Shown: one piece after another, positions 52,506 through 60,299 of the stretch
Position numbering within the stretch: the stretch's first letter is position 1
How the letters are laid out: each line of letters starts with the position of its first letter
From: Rhodospirillaceae bacterium
GTDB taxonomy: Bacteria; Pseudomonadota; Alphaproteobacteria; Rhodospirillales; UBA2165
Reading direction: 5' to 3'
Assembly: GCA_947467145.1 (NCBI GenBank)
Contig: CANIGJ010000001.1
Location: 248,001-312,000, forward strand
Length of the DNA stretch: 64,000 nucleotides
Notes under the pieces: model-generated
What the model saw: only the letters and a program-made list of their open reading frames with translations
Database searches by the model: none
Told to the model about the DNA's origin: nothing
Program-made: the position numbers and the translations under genes

Positions 52506-53912
52506 ATGAACATGAATGACATGAAGTCTATCCTCAGCGAAATCGAAGCCTTCTGCCGCAAGCACGACCTGGCCGAAACGACGTTCGGCAAGCAGGCCGT
52601 CAACGACGGCAAGTTCGTCGCCCGCTTGCGCGCGGGTAAAAGCGTAACCTTGCGCACACTCGAACGCGTGCGCGCCTATATGGAAAGTCAGGGGGGTGTT
52701 CCAAACGTGAAGGACGCGAAGCAACAACCGAAGGCCCAGGGGGCAAAAGTTCCGGCGAAGACCGATGCGCCGAAGGACGGCGAAGAACAGACCGCGTTCC
52801 GGTTCTACGACAACCGCCAGAAATATCTGATGTTCGTGAACACCTGCTCGGAGAAGTGGGTGGTCGCCGAACGCGTGGGCATGGAGCTCGCACATCTGAA
52901 GCCGACACCGCCGGCGCTGCGCGTGTTCGACGCCGGCATGGGCGACGGCAGCGTGCTGACCCGCGTGATGCGCGACATGCACAACCGCTTCCCGCACATT
53001 CCCTTCCTGATCACCGCGAAGGAAATCAGCCTCGAAGACGTGCGCCTCGGCCTCGAAAAGATGTCCGACCGTTTCTTCGAACATCCGGCGACGATCCTGA
53101 TCGTCACCAACCTGTATTACGCCGAAGCACCGAAGCTGATGCCGAAATCGATCTCGGCCGCCGCCTCGCTCAACTGGGCCGAGGTGCCGTTGAAGGGTTC
53201 GACGAGCCACGAATTCGACGAGCAGATCAAAGGCCTGCAGAACATCCTGGCCAACGGCTGGCAGGTGAAGTCGTCGGAAAAGACCGGCAACCCGCTGTAT
53301 GTCCGCCCGTCCGTCCTGGTGCTCTATCGTGAGGACCACAAGTTCATGCTGGATCAGATGATCCCGCGCCCCGGCCATTTCGACGGCCAGTACGATCTCG
53401 CCATCGCCTCGCAGCCGTATCGCGCCGCGATGAGCGCCAAGTTCAAGGCCGAGAAGGTTCTGGCACCGATCGCCAAATCGATCGCGCCGGGCGGCCGCAT
53501 GCTGGTGCTGCATTCCTACGGCAACGATCCGGGCCTCGAACTCGTCCAGAAGATCTGGCCGGGCCACGATCCGTTCAAGGTGACGCGCCACGACCTGATC
53601 AAGGAGCTGAAGGACCAGTTGGGCCGCAGCGACCGCGACATCCGCTATCAGGCCTATGCCGACAATCGCTCGCTGTTCCGCTATCAGATGCACACCCTGC
53701 CGGGTGAGGTCGAGCAGACCGCGAGCATCGGCACATCGACCCTGTTCGCCGCCTGGAACGCGGCGGTCTATGTCGCCCAGGTCGAAGATCAGTTGATCAC
53801 CGATGCGATGCAGAACGGCGATTACCTGGATGCGACGGCCGAAGTGCTGAAGCGTCACAAGGGCCTGTGGTTCTACGACGAATCCTTTGTCATCACGCGT
53901 ACCAAGCGGTAA
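52506..53912 (+). CDS. Predicted DNA-binding domain fused to a SAM-dependent methyltransferase
   Basis: 468 residues. The first 60 residues (FGKQAVNDGKFVARLRAGK, then SVTLRTLERVRAYM) look like a small helix-turn-helix domain of a kind seen as stand-alone proteins in Alphaproteobacteria. A Lys/Gln/Pro-rich linker follows (about 65-92), then a class I methyltransferase with motif I VFDAGMGDGSV (140-150) and APGGRMLVLHSYGNDPG as a later strand. The methylation target is unknown. An in-frame ATG at 52512 is an alternative start; AGGAGG lies further upstream at about 52481. It is 36 bp before the MetF-family gene on the same strand, so SAM chemistry and folate methyl supply may be linked. Confidence 0.75.
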   Translation: MNMNDMKSILSEIEAFCRKHDLAETTFGKQAVNDGKFVARLRAGKSVTLRTLERVRAYMESQGGVPNVKDAKQQPKAQGAKVPAKTDAPKDGEEQTAFRFYDNRQKYLMFVNTCSEKWVVAERVGMELAHLKPTPPALRVFDAGMGDGSVLTRVMRDMHNRFPHIPFLITAKEISLEDVRLGLEKMSDRFFEHPATILIVTNLYYAEAPKLMPKSISAAASLNWAEVPLKGSTSHEFDEQIKGLQNILANGWQVKSSEKTGNPLYVRPSVLVLYREDHKFMLDQMIPRPGHFDGQYDLAIASQPYRAAMSAKFKAEKVLAPIAKSIAPGGRMLVLHSYGNDPGLELVQKIWPGHDPFKVTRHDLIKELKDQLGRSDRDIRYQAYADNRSLFRYQMHTLPGEVEQTASIGTSTLFAAWNAAVYVAQVEDQLITDAMQNGDYLDATAEVLKRHKGLWFYDESFVITRTKR

Positions 53913-53948
53913 GCGTAGCCAGCAAAGCATACGTCCAGGGAGCCTACG

Positions 53949-54863
53949 ATGACCCAAAGCCGTCTCGCCCAGACCCTCGCCGCCGGCCACTTTGCCGTCA
54001 CGGCCGAAATCACGCCGCCGCTGTCCGTGAGCCCCGCCAAGGTACTCGCGGAGGCCGCGCCGCTGAAGGGTATGGTCGACGGGATCAACACCACCGACTC
54101 GGCATCGGCGCGCGTCGCCATGTCTAGCTTCACGGCGGCGGCGATCCTGGCAAAGGAAGGCTTCGATCCGATCGTGCAGATGACCTGCCGCGACCGCAAT
54201 CGCATCGCGCTGCAATCGGATCTGTTGGGCTTCAATCATTTCAACATCCGCAACGTTCTCGTGCTGACCGGCGACGATCCGAAGGTCGGCGACCAGCCCG
54301 AGACGAAAGCGGTGTTCGATCTGAAATCGAACGACCTGATCACCACCATCGTCGGCATCCGCGACAAGCATAAGCTGCCGTCGGACCGCGACGTCGACGG
54401 CGATCTCGACATGTTCATCGGCGCCGCCGATATGCCGATCGACCCGCCGGCCGATTGGAAACCCGCGAGCTTGATGAGCAAGATCGCGGTCGGCGCGCAA
54501 TTCGCGCAGACCCAGTTCTGCATGGATATCGATATCGCCAAACGCTACTTCAAGGTGCTGGCCGATCACGGCATCACCGAGAAGCTGAAGATCCTGCTGG
54601 GCGTCGTGCCGCCGGCGTCGGGCAAGTCCGCGCGCTGGATCAAGGAAAACCTGTACGGCGCGATCATCCCCGACGCCATGATCGCCCGCATCGAAGGTGC
54701 GGCCGACCAGCGCGCCGAAGGCCGCAAGGTCTGCGCCGAGTTCATCCAACAGCTCGCCGCCGAAGTGCCGGGCGTCGCAGGCGTGCACATCATGGCGCCG
54801 ATGAACGTCAAGAGCATCCCCGAGGTCATCGAGCTTTCGGGCGTCCTCAAGACGCGGAAATAG
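53949..54863 (+). CDS. metF: 5,10-Methylenetetrahydrofolate reductase family (MetF-like)
   Basis: 304 residues, the size of bacterial MetF. Glu20 in VTAEITPPL matches the catalytic acid position. DPIVQMTCRDRNRIALQSDLLG and NVLVLTGDDP are family hallmarks. LLGVVPPASGKSARWIKENLYG and IPDAMIARIEG resemble the MetF variants found next to methyl-transfer systems rather than the enteric form. It reduces methylene-H4folate to methyl-H4folate, or runs in reverse during demethylation. Follows the HTH-methyltransferase gene by 36 bp. Given five MetE-like methyltransferases in the region, it may handle methyl groups released from substrates. Confidence 0.85.
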   Translation: MTQSRLAQTLAAGHFAVTAEITPPLSVSPAKVLAEAAPLKGMVDGINTTDSASARVAMSSFTAAAILAKEGFDPIVQMTCRDRNRIALQSDLLGFNHFNIRNVLVLTGDDPKVGDQPETKAVFDLKSNDLITTIVGIRDKHKLPSDRDVDGDLDMFIGAADMPIDPPADWKPASLMSKIAVGAQFAQTQFCMDIDIAKRYFKVLADHGITEKLKILLGVVPPASGKSARWIKENLYGAIIPDAMIARIEGAADQRAEGRKVCAEFIQQLAAEVPGVAGVHIMAPMNVKSIPEVIELSGVLKTRK

Positions 54864-54888
54864 TCTCTCCTTCTCCATAAGTTTCCCT

Positions 54889-54959
54889 GTGCGCGCGGAT
54901 CGACAAGACGGTGAGCCAAAGATTTAGTTGTCTTGGCTCCGCAACGATCCGCGCGCCAC
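54889..54959 (+). other. Long structured element between metF and the quinone oxidoreductase gene
   Basis: GCGCGCGGATCG (54891-54902) pairs exactly with CGATCCGCGCGC (54945-54956), and inside it GAGCCAA (54913-54919) pairs with TTGGCTC (54933-54939). Together they predict a roughly 66-nt two-stem RNA or a large DNA dyad. There is no T-run, so it is not an ordinary terminator. It occupies much of the 157-bp gap. Confidence 0.6.
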
Positions 54960-55020
54960 TCTCCTCTTGCCCCATCCCGTGTGCCCCCTCATTCTTGGAT
55001 AAAGAAGTTCGGGGAGACAC

Positions 55021-56019
55021 ATGAAAGCCATACGCATCCATCAGAACGGCGGGCCCGAAGTCCTCAAATGGGAGGACCATCAACTGCCGCCGCTGAAAGC
55101 CGGCGAAGCGCGCATCAAGCATAGCGCGATCTCGCTCAACTTCTCCGACATCAATGTGCGGCGCGGCGGCTTCTACATCGCCAACCCGCTGCAGTTCCCG
55201 GTCGTCCTCGGCAACGAGGGCGCGGGCGTGGTGGCCGAGATCGCACCGGACGTCACCAACGTGAAAGTCGGTGATCGCGTCGCCTATGTCGGCTCGGGCG
55301 GGCCGTTTTACGAAAACACCGGCTCCTACGCCGAGGAACGCAATCTGCCGGCGCGCGTGCTGGTGAAATTGCCGGACGGCATTTCCGAACAGGTCGCCGC
55401 CGCCATCATGCTCAAGGGCCTGACCGCCAGCATGGTGATCAACCGCGTCTACAAGCCGAAGAAGGGCGACAAGGTGTTGATACATGCCGCTGCATCGGGC
55501 GTCGGCCTGTTGTTGGTCCAATGGTGCAAACATCTCGGCGCCACCGTGCTCGGCACCGTCGGCTCGCAGGACAAAGCCTGGCTCGTCGCCGCCAACGGCT
55601 GCGATCATCCGATCCTGTATCGCGAAACCGACTTCGTCGCCGAAGTGAAGAAGATCGTACCGGGCGGCGTGCATGCCGTGCTCGACGGCGTCGGCAAGGA
55701 TACGTTCCTGCCCTCACTCGACGTGATGCGGCCGTTCGCCACCATCTGCAATTACGGCAACGCGTCCGGCCACCCCGACCCGCTCGATCTGCTGCTGCTC
55801 GCCAAGAAAGGTTCGCTGCTGGTCAGCCGGCCGGCGTTTTCAACTCACATCGCCGATCCCACCGACTACAAGGTGGCGTGCGACGAGATGTTCCAGCTCG
55901 TCATCAGCGGCGCGATCAAGGTCGATCTGTCCAAGACCTACGCACTCAAAGATGTCGCCCAAGCGCATCGCGATCTGGAAGACCGCAAGACGATGGGCTC
56001 AGTCGTGCTGATTCCTTAG
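55021..56019 (+). CDS. Quinone oxidoreductase-like protein (MDR superfamily, zinc-free)
   Basis: 332 residues. GroES-like N-terminal half, then the nucleotide-binding motif HAAASGVGLLLVQWCK (155-170), near the AAAGGVG loop of zeta-crystallin-type quinone reductases. No structural zinc cysteine cluster is present, so it is the QOR branch, using NADPH. SLNFSDINVRRGGF near the N-terminus is typical. GGGGAGAC precedes the ATG. Its last codons overlap the convergent cyclase gene by 4 bp (56016-56019). The substrate is probably an enone or quinone. Confidence 0.9.
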   Translation: MKAIRIHQNGGPEVLKWEDHQLPPLKAGEARIKHSAISLNFSDINVRRGGFYIANPLQFPVVLGNEGAGVVAEIAPDVTNVKVGDRVAYVGSGGPFYENTGSYAEERNLPARVLVKLPDGISEQVAAAIMLKGLTASMVINRVYKPKKGDKVLIHAAASGVGLLLVQWCKHLGATVLGTVGSQDKAWLVAANGCDHPILYRETDFVAEVKKIVPGGVHAVLDGVGKDTFLPSLDVMRPFATICNYGNASGHPDPLDLLLLAKKGSLLVSRPAFSTHIADPTDYKVACDEMFQLVISGAIKVDLSKTYALKDVAQAHRDLEDRKTMGSVVLIP

Positions 56020-57665
56020 TCCTTGAACAACGCCTTGATGCGCGGATCGTTGTGCACCTTGGCGAGGCGGCGTTCTTCGGTGATGGCGATGCGGACCTCA
56101 TCGAGCAGGTTCGCGGCCACGACGATTTCGGCGATGCCCTTCTCGCATTCGGCTTCGTTGCCCCACATGGTCAGCTCGCGCCCGTAGGCCAGCCTGATCC
56201 AGGCGGCCCAACGCGCCGTTTCGGTCGAACGTTCGAGCAAGGCGCCTGCTTCGCGCAGTTTGTCGCGCAACGAACCGGGCGACAGCTTCGATCCCTTGCG
56301 CGGCACCAGCGCCTTGGCGTCGAGGGCCGCGATCTGCTTGTCGGTCATACGATCGCCATCGATCTCGTGCCAGACCTCGAGCGCCAGCGAGCGCGCGTGA
56401 TACCAATCGAGTACCGGCACGAAACGATCGAAATCCTTCGCTTCGAGATAGCAGCGTTGTTCTTCGTTGAATTCCATGCGCGAGCGATGCACATGCGCCT
56501 TAACAACGACGATGCCGGGATCGCGCTGATCGCCCTGCTCGAGATACGTGATGATTTCGAGCGGCACGCGATAGGCCTCGGCGAGGCGTTGCGGCTGCGT
56601 GCGCGCCGATTTCGCCAGACGCGCGAATTCAAACAGCAGCACCGAACGGATGCATTCCTCGGCCAGCCACACATTGGTGGGGTTCAGCCGGTGCGCATTG
56701 AGCAGAAGATCGATCTCGTCCGCTTCGGGGACCCGCAGCAGGAACGGCTGGCGCCCATGCGACACTTCCTGCGTCCAGTTCACGGGCAGGAAATGATGCT
56801 TCACCTCAAACGCGCGGATCGGGCGCGAGAAGCCCTTGGCCGACATCGAATGCGGCTCGCCGAAGATATAGGTCTTTTCGTCGGCGAGGCGATTGAGCAG
56901 GCCTTGGGCGGTTTCGGAGACGAAGATGTGCGTCGTCTCGCCGTCGCGCGATTGCGCCTCGACGCGCTTGGCGAGATTGATCGTGTAGCCCTCGGGCCGG
57001 CGACGCACTTCGCCGTCCTCCACCGAGTCGGCGAGATAGATCTGGCCGACATGGATGCCGATGGCGAGATCGACCGGCACGATGCCGTTGCGGATCGAGC
57101 GGCGGTTGATGTCGGAATAGAGCCAGCGGCGTTTCAGCTCGAGCGCGATCTGGATGTAATCGTCGATGAACAGCGCCATCTGCTCGACCGGCATCTTGGG
57201 ATAGATCATCAAGATGCCTTCGTCGCCGCGCGCCGAGAACAGACGATCCTCGGCAGCCACCGCCGACAGGGTGGTTTCGAAATGGTCGCGACAGATGCGC
57301 GCGAACAGGCGCTGGAATTCCAGCACGAAATCCTTGTAGGCGGCCGGGCTCAGATAGTTGGAGACCTCGGAGGCGCCGACGATGTCGACGAACATGATGA
57401 CGCTTTCGCGCAGATTGTCGTCCGACTCGAAGGCGAGGCCGCGCCGGTCGATGGGTGCCCTGCGGTCGAACCGGATACCGCGACGGTCCTGCGCCTTGGC
57501 GCGGCGATCGGCGGCGCGCTTGTCGCTGCCCCCGCCGTTCGCGTCTTTACGCGTGCTTTTGGATTTCGACGCTATAATACGATCAGTTCCCCCGAACCCG
57601 CTTGAGCGCGCACCATATAAACTGCCGCCCCGCCGGTACAGCCTGGGACATACCGTAAGACGCAT
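56016..57665 (-). CDS. Class III adenylate/guanylate cyclase-domain protein
   Basis: About 549 residues; the start is uncertain (ATG at 57665, no clear ribosome binding site; the first ~45 residues look non-coding-like). After a basic region rich in DRR repeats (50-76) comes a class III cyclase domain: metal Asp94 (MFVDIVGAS), metal Asp148 (ARGDEG), and Asn230 with transition-state Arg234 (YTINLAKR). The lysine that selects adenine is not at its usual place (FSARGD), so base specificity may differ or the enzyme may be weak. The 300-residue C-terminal half is helical and unrecognised. No membrane segment. It is preceded by an AT-rich region with a phased repeat array. Confidence 0.8.
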   Translation of the reverse strand: MRLTVCPRLYRRGGSLYGARSSGFGGTDRIIASKSKSTRKDANGGGSDKRAADRRAKAQDRRGIRFDRRAPIDRRGLAFESDDNLRESVIMFVDIVGASEVSNYLSPAAYKDFVLEFQRLFARICRDHFETTLSAVAAEDRLFSARGDEGILMIYPKMPVEQMALFIDDYIQIALELKRRWLYSDINRRSIRNGIVPVDLAIGIHVGQIYLADSVEDGEVRRRPEGYTINLAKRVEAQSRDGETTHIFVSETAQGLLNRLADEKTYIFGEPHSMSAKGFSRPIRAFEVKHHFLPVNWTQEVSHGRQPFLLRVPEADEIDLLLNAHRLNPTNVWLAEECIRSVLLFEFARLAKSARTQPQRLAEAYRVPLEIITYLEQGDQRDPGIVVVKAHVHRSRMEFNEEQRCYLEAKDFDRFVPVLDWYHARSLALEVWHEIDGDRMTDKQIAALDAKALVPRKGSKLSPGSLRDKLREAGALLERSTETARWAAWIRLAYGRELTMWGNEAECEKGIAEIVVAANLLDEVRIAITEERRLAKVHNDPRIKALFKD

Positions 57666-57730
57666 CGTAGCGATGCGGGGTGCTCGCGTTTGACGCGTGG
57701 CCGGAGGCCGAAAACATCGTCGCCGCGAGA

Positions 57731-57809
57731 TCGACATTTATCGACAAAAATAGGCTGAACTCGACATTTGATGTCGATTTCTGTCGAGCCCCTGTCGACC
57801 GGCTGTCGA
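57731..57809. promoter_or_regulatory. Helically phased array of seven TCGACA/TGTCGA hexamers
   Basis: TCGACA starts at 57731, 57741 and 57761, and its reverse complement TGTCGA at 57772, 57782, 57793 and 57804. Spacings are 10, 20, 11, 10, 11 and 11 bp, so all sites fall on nearly one face of the helix, with the orientation flipping once in the middle. This points to cooperative binding by an oligomeric protein upstream of the cyclase gene. Confidence 0.65.
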
Positions 57810-57880
57810 TTGCCGACCTATCGCCCGCCTCTTGCCGGATCGGCTTTGTCGCGGCCCGAGCCGGATTTGACTATTCTTAA

Positions 57881-57896
57881 GCCTACATATGTAGGC
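57881..57896. promoter_or_regulatory. 16-bp perfect palindrome
   Basis: GCCTACATATGTAGGC is its own reverse complement with no spacer. It lies 72 bp beyond the phased hexamer array in the same intergenic region. Its form suits a TetR/MarR-type dimeric repressor site. No regulator gene is adjacent. Confidence 0.5.
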
Positions 57897-58076
57897 GAAT
57901 TTAGCACCGATAAACTATAATGATAACAATATCTTATTTAGATATTCTGCACCATGACTACAATCGCAGGCGATTATCTTAACGCGCCACGTTAACTCCT
58001 CAGACCCGTTGAAGGCGCAACCACGATTGCAGTTATAGCAAAACAGCCGTCAGAAATCCAGAATTAAATTCTAATT

Positions 58077-58400
58077 CTAGAATCGCGGGCTGCGCCACCC
58101 GTTGCGCCCGCCGCCGCGCACGCCGTCCAGGGTGCAACGCTCGCAGATCGTCTGGCCGTTGCCGGTCGGCACGAATTCCTCGTGGCAGACGAAGCAGATC
58201 TGGCTTTCGCGGCGTTCGGCCGTACGCCGATCCGGTCCGCGCGAACGGAGCTGGGCGGGACCCGGTGCGGCCCCCCGCCCGACGCCCTTCTTTTCGATCA
58301 TGCGGTCGAGTTCGTCTTTGCGCGCCTCGCGGCGGCGTTCGAGGATGCGGCGGCGCGCCTGGCGCCGCTCGTCTCCGGACCAATCGTCGGATGGGGGCAT
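58077..58400 (-). CDS. Small Arg-rich zinc-ribbon protein (hypothetical)
   Basis: 107 residues. An N-terminal charged helix (GDERRQARRRILERRREARKDE... to about 36) is followed by a Gly/Pro linker and a second DRR...ERR patch. A four-cysteine zinc ribbon is formed by Cys69/Cys72 (CFVC) and Cys86/Cys89 (CERC). This looks like a nucleic-acid- or protein-binding adaptor. The DRR-type repeats resemble the basic region of the cyclase encoded next on the same strand. The ATG at 58400 has a weak GGAAG site. No named family is recognised. Confidence 0.65.
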   Translation of the reverse strand: MPPSDDWSGDERRQARRRILERRREARKDELDRMIEKKGVGRGAAPGPAQLRSRGPDRRTAERRESQICFVCHEEFVPTGNGQTICERCTLDGVRGGGRNGWRSPRF

Positions 58401-58554
58401 GATGACTTACTTCCAATCACTGTGGACGCACCGCGCCCACCCCAAGAACGACCCTTATAACGTGGCGGGCCTTGGGGAGAAATCTAGCGCGTCGAACGCG
58501 TCCGCGAAATGACCGGAATCACGCAACCAGTCCGCGAGGCTATATAAGGAGTTC

Positions 58555-60105
58555 CTATTCCTTGTAGTCGGTCCAGGCCCAGTCGCCGACGCGGATTTCA
58601 CCGGCGCTCAACGGGTTCTTCAGGATCTTCACATCCTGCGTATGCGCCCACACCATCGGCAGTTCGGTGAGCGGCAGCACATAGGCCTTGGTATTGATGA
58701 CATCCAAGGCCGGGGCATAGATCTTGGCGCGCTTGGCCAGGTCGAATTCGGTCAATGCACCCTTGAACGCATCGGCGATGATCTTGTCATCGGCATAATC
58801 GCGGCTGTCGTTGAAGAACCAGTTGAGCAGGTTCTTTACGTCCGGCTCGATGATGGTCGGGTAATAGTTGATGAAGGCAGTCAGCTCGCCGTCGTCGCGC
58901 TTCTTGGTATAGGTGACGGCCTGGAGCGGCTGCACGCTGGCGCGGATGCCGACCTTGCGCACCTCACCCGCGATCGCCTGGGCGATATAGGCGACCGGCT
59001 GGCTGGCATACAGCACGAGATCGACGCCGTCTGAATGACCGGCTTCGGCGACCAGGCGCTTGGCCTCGGCCGGGTTGTAGGCATAGACGTTGGTCGTGGG
59101 CGCGCAACCGGTCGTGTCCTTGAAGCAGATGGCCTTAGGCAGTTCGGCGATTTCGCCGCCCGGCACGATGTTGCGCACCAGGTTCTCGCGGTCGATCGCC
59201 ATGATGAAGGCCTTGCGCAGGCGTTCGTCCTTGAACGCCTTGTTCTCCGAACGCCCCGCCGCATCGAGCGTGACATACAAAAGGTTGGCGCTGACCGTCG
59301 GCGTCACCTTCAGGTTGGGCACCTTGGCCAGCTCGGCCGCGTCATCGCCGGTGATGTTACGCAACAGATCGATGCCGCCGGTCAGCAGCTGCGCCTGCTG
59401 GGTCTGGCGATCCGCGATGGGCAGGCCTTGGACGAATTTCACGGGGGCGCGGTAATAGCCCTTGCCAGCGACTAGGCCATCGAAACGCTCGACCTGGATG
59501 CCCTTGTTACGATCGACATAATTGATCTTGTAGGGCCCCGTGGCGACGGGGGCGACGCGGCCATAATCGGCCTTGGTTTCCAGCCCAGCCAGCACCTTGC
59601 CGTCGAGGATCTTGAAGCGATAGGCCAGCGCGGACAGATCGAAGGCGAACGGCTCTTTCGCATGGATGCGGATCTTGTAGGGGCCGATTTTTTCGGCGCG
59701 CGCCCAATCGTAGTTCTGCTTGGAGCGCAGCTGCGTCTTGGGATCGGTGATGTAATCCACCGTCGCGATCACGTCGTCGGCGGTGAACTTGTTACCGTTG
59801 TGGAAGGTGACGTCGTCGCGCAGTTCGAATTCGAGGGTCGTGTTGTCGATGCGCACCCACGATCTCGCCAAGGTCGGCACGAAGCGCTGCTTGTGCTCGT
59901 CGAAATCGATCAGCGGCTGATAGATGGTGCGGAAGAACTGCCCGTTCTCGTCGACCAGGAAATGATAAGGATCGACCACGCTGAACATATTGATGATCGA
60001 CATGCGGATCGTATCGGCGGATTTTTGCGCGTGCGCCGGTGCGATCATCGACACTGCGGCAAGCGACGCCCACAGGGCGGTGCGAATGATATGCATATTG
60101 GTCAT
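58555..60105 (-). CDS. SBP_bac_5 periplasmic substrate-binding protein 11, orphan
   Basis: 516 residues. Signal peptide ending APAHA, mature QKSADTIRMSIINMFSVVD. Blocks are DDVTFHNGNKFTADDVIATV, TGGIDLLRNITGDDAAEL, CFKDTTGC and KRLVAEAGHSDGVD, the last less conserved than in the other copies. The ligand loop is YYPTIIEPDVKN. An internal ATG at 60096 is a possible start. It lies alone, 22 kb from the main arrays, divergent from a class II aldolase gene, so it is either a separate recruitment or a relic of a once larger array. No permease genes are nearby. Confidence 0.93.
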   Translation of the reverse strand: MTNMHIIRTALWASLAAVSMIAPAHAQKSADTIRMSIINMFSVVDPYHFLVDENGQFFRTIYQPLIDFDEHKQRFVPTLARSWVRIDNTTLEFELRDDVTFHNGNKFTADDVIATVDYITDPKTQLRSKQNYDWARAEKIGPYKIRIHAKEPFAFDLSALAYRFKILDGKVLAGLETKADYGRVAPVATGPYKINYVDRNKGIQVERFDGLVAGKGYYRAPVKFVQGLPIADRQTQQAQLLTGGIDLLRNITGDDAAELAKVPNLKVTPTVSANLLYVTLDAAGRSENKAFKDERLRKAFIMAIDRENLVRNIVPGGEIAELPKAICFKDTTGCAPTTNVYAYNPAEAKRLVAEAGHSDGVDLVLYASQPVAYIAQAIAGEVRKVGIRASVQPLQAVTYTKKRDDGELTAFINYYPTIIEPDVKNLLNWFFNDSRDYADDKIIADAFKGALTEFDLAKRAKIYAPALDVINTKAYVLPLTELPMVWAHTQDVKILKNPLSAGEIRVGDWAWTDYKE

Positions 60106-60299
60106 CCCAAGTGAAAGCTCCGGCCGGCGGATCTTGGCGTCCGCGCGCGTGGTCGTTGGGGGTTAAGCGCGCCATCTTGGGGTGTCAATTGCCGCCGGGC
60201 TTCGGGGTACATTTCCGCCTATCCGGAAATCGTCGCCGCCCCTGGCGCAGGCTTGAAGGCAGGCGGCATGGTTGCCGACGCATAACATCGGGGGAAAAC

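Larger units (their letters stand above)
57666..58076. other. AT-rich intergenic regulatory region (about 410 bp) without a gene
   Basis: No convincing coding sequence. This is the most AT-rich stretch of the window, especially 57870-58076. It holds a phased TCGACA/TGTCGA array, a 16-bp perfect palindrome, a hairpin AATATCT-TATTT-AGATATT (57928-57946) and GTTAAC. A 66-codon open frame on the plus strand (57680-57880) has no protein-like composition. The region lies upstream of the cyclase gene and downstream of the zinc-ribbon gene, both on the minus strand. Confidence 0.6.

Noticed and set aside
52476-54878. An 800-codon open frame on the minus strand
   Set aside because: It is antisense to the HTH-methyltransferase and metF genes, has low-complexity composition rich in His, Arg, Asp and Gly, and no recognisable domain. 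It is a by-product of high-GC codon use.
54889-54959. A SAM or folate riboswitch after metF
   Set aside because: It lies downstream of metF, and I cannot match the stems to the consensus of any riboswitch I know.
55521-57605. A 694-codon open frame on the plus strand
   Set aside because: It runs out of frame through the quinone oxidoreductase gene and then antisense through the cyclase gene.
57738-57747. A DnaA-box-like TTATCGACA, suggesting a replication origin
   Set aside because: Only one near match (one mismatch to TTATCCACA), explained by the hexamer array; no origin-type genes such as dnaA, parA or repC nearby.
57680-57880. A 66-codon frame on the plus strand in the AT-rich region
   Set aside because: It spans the phased hexamer array, has no ribosome binding site and no protein-like features.
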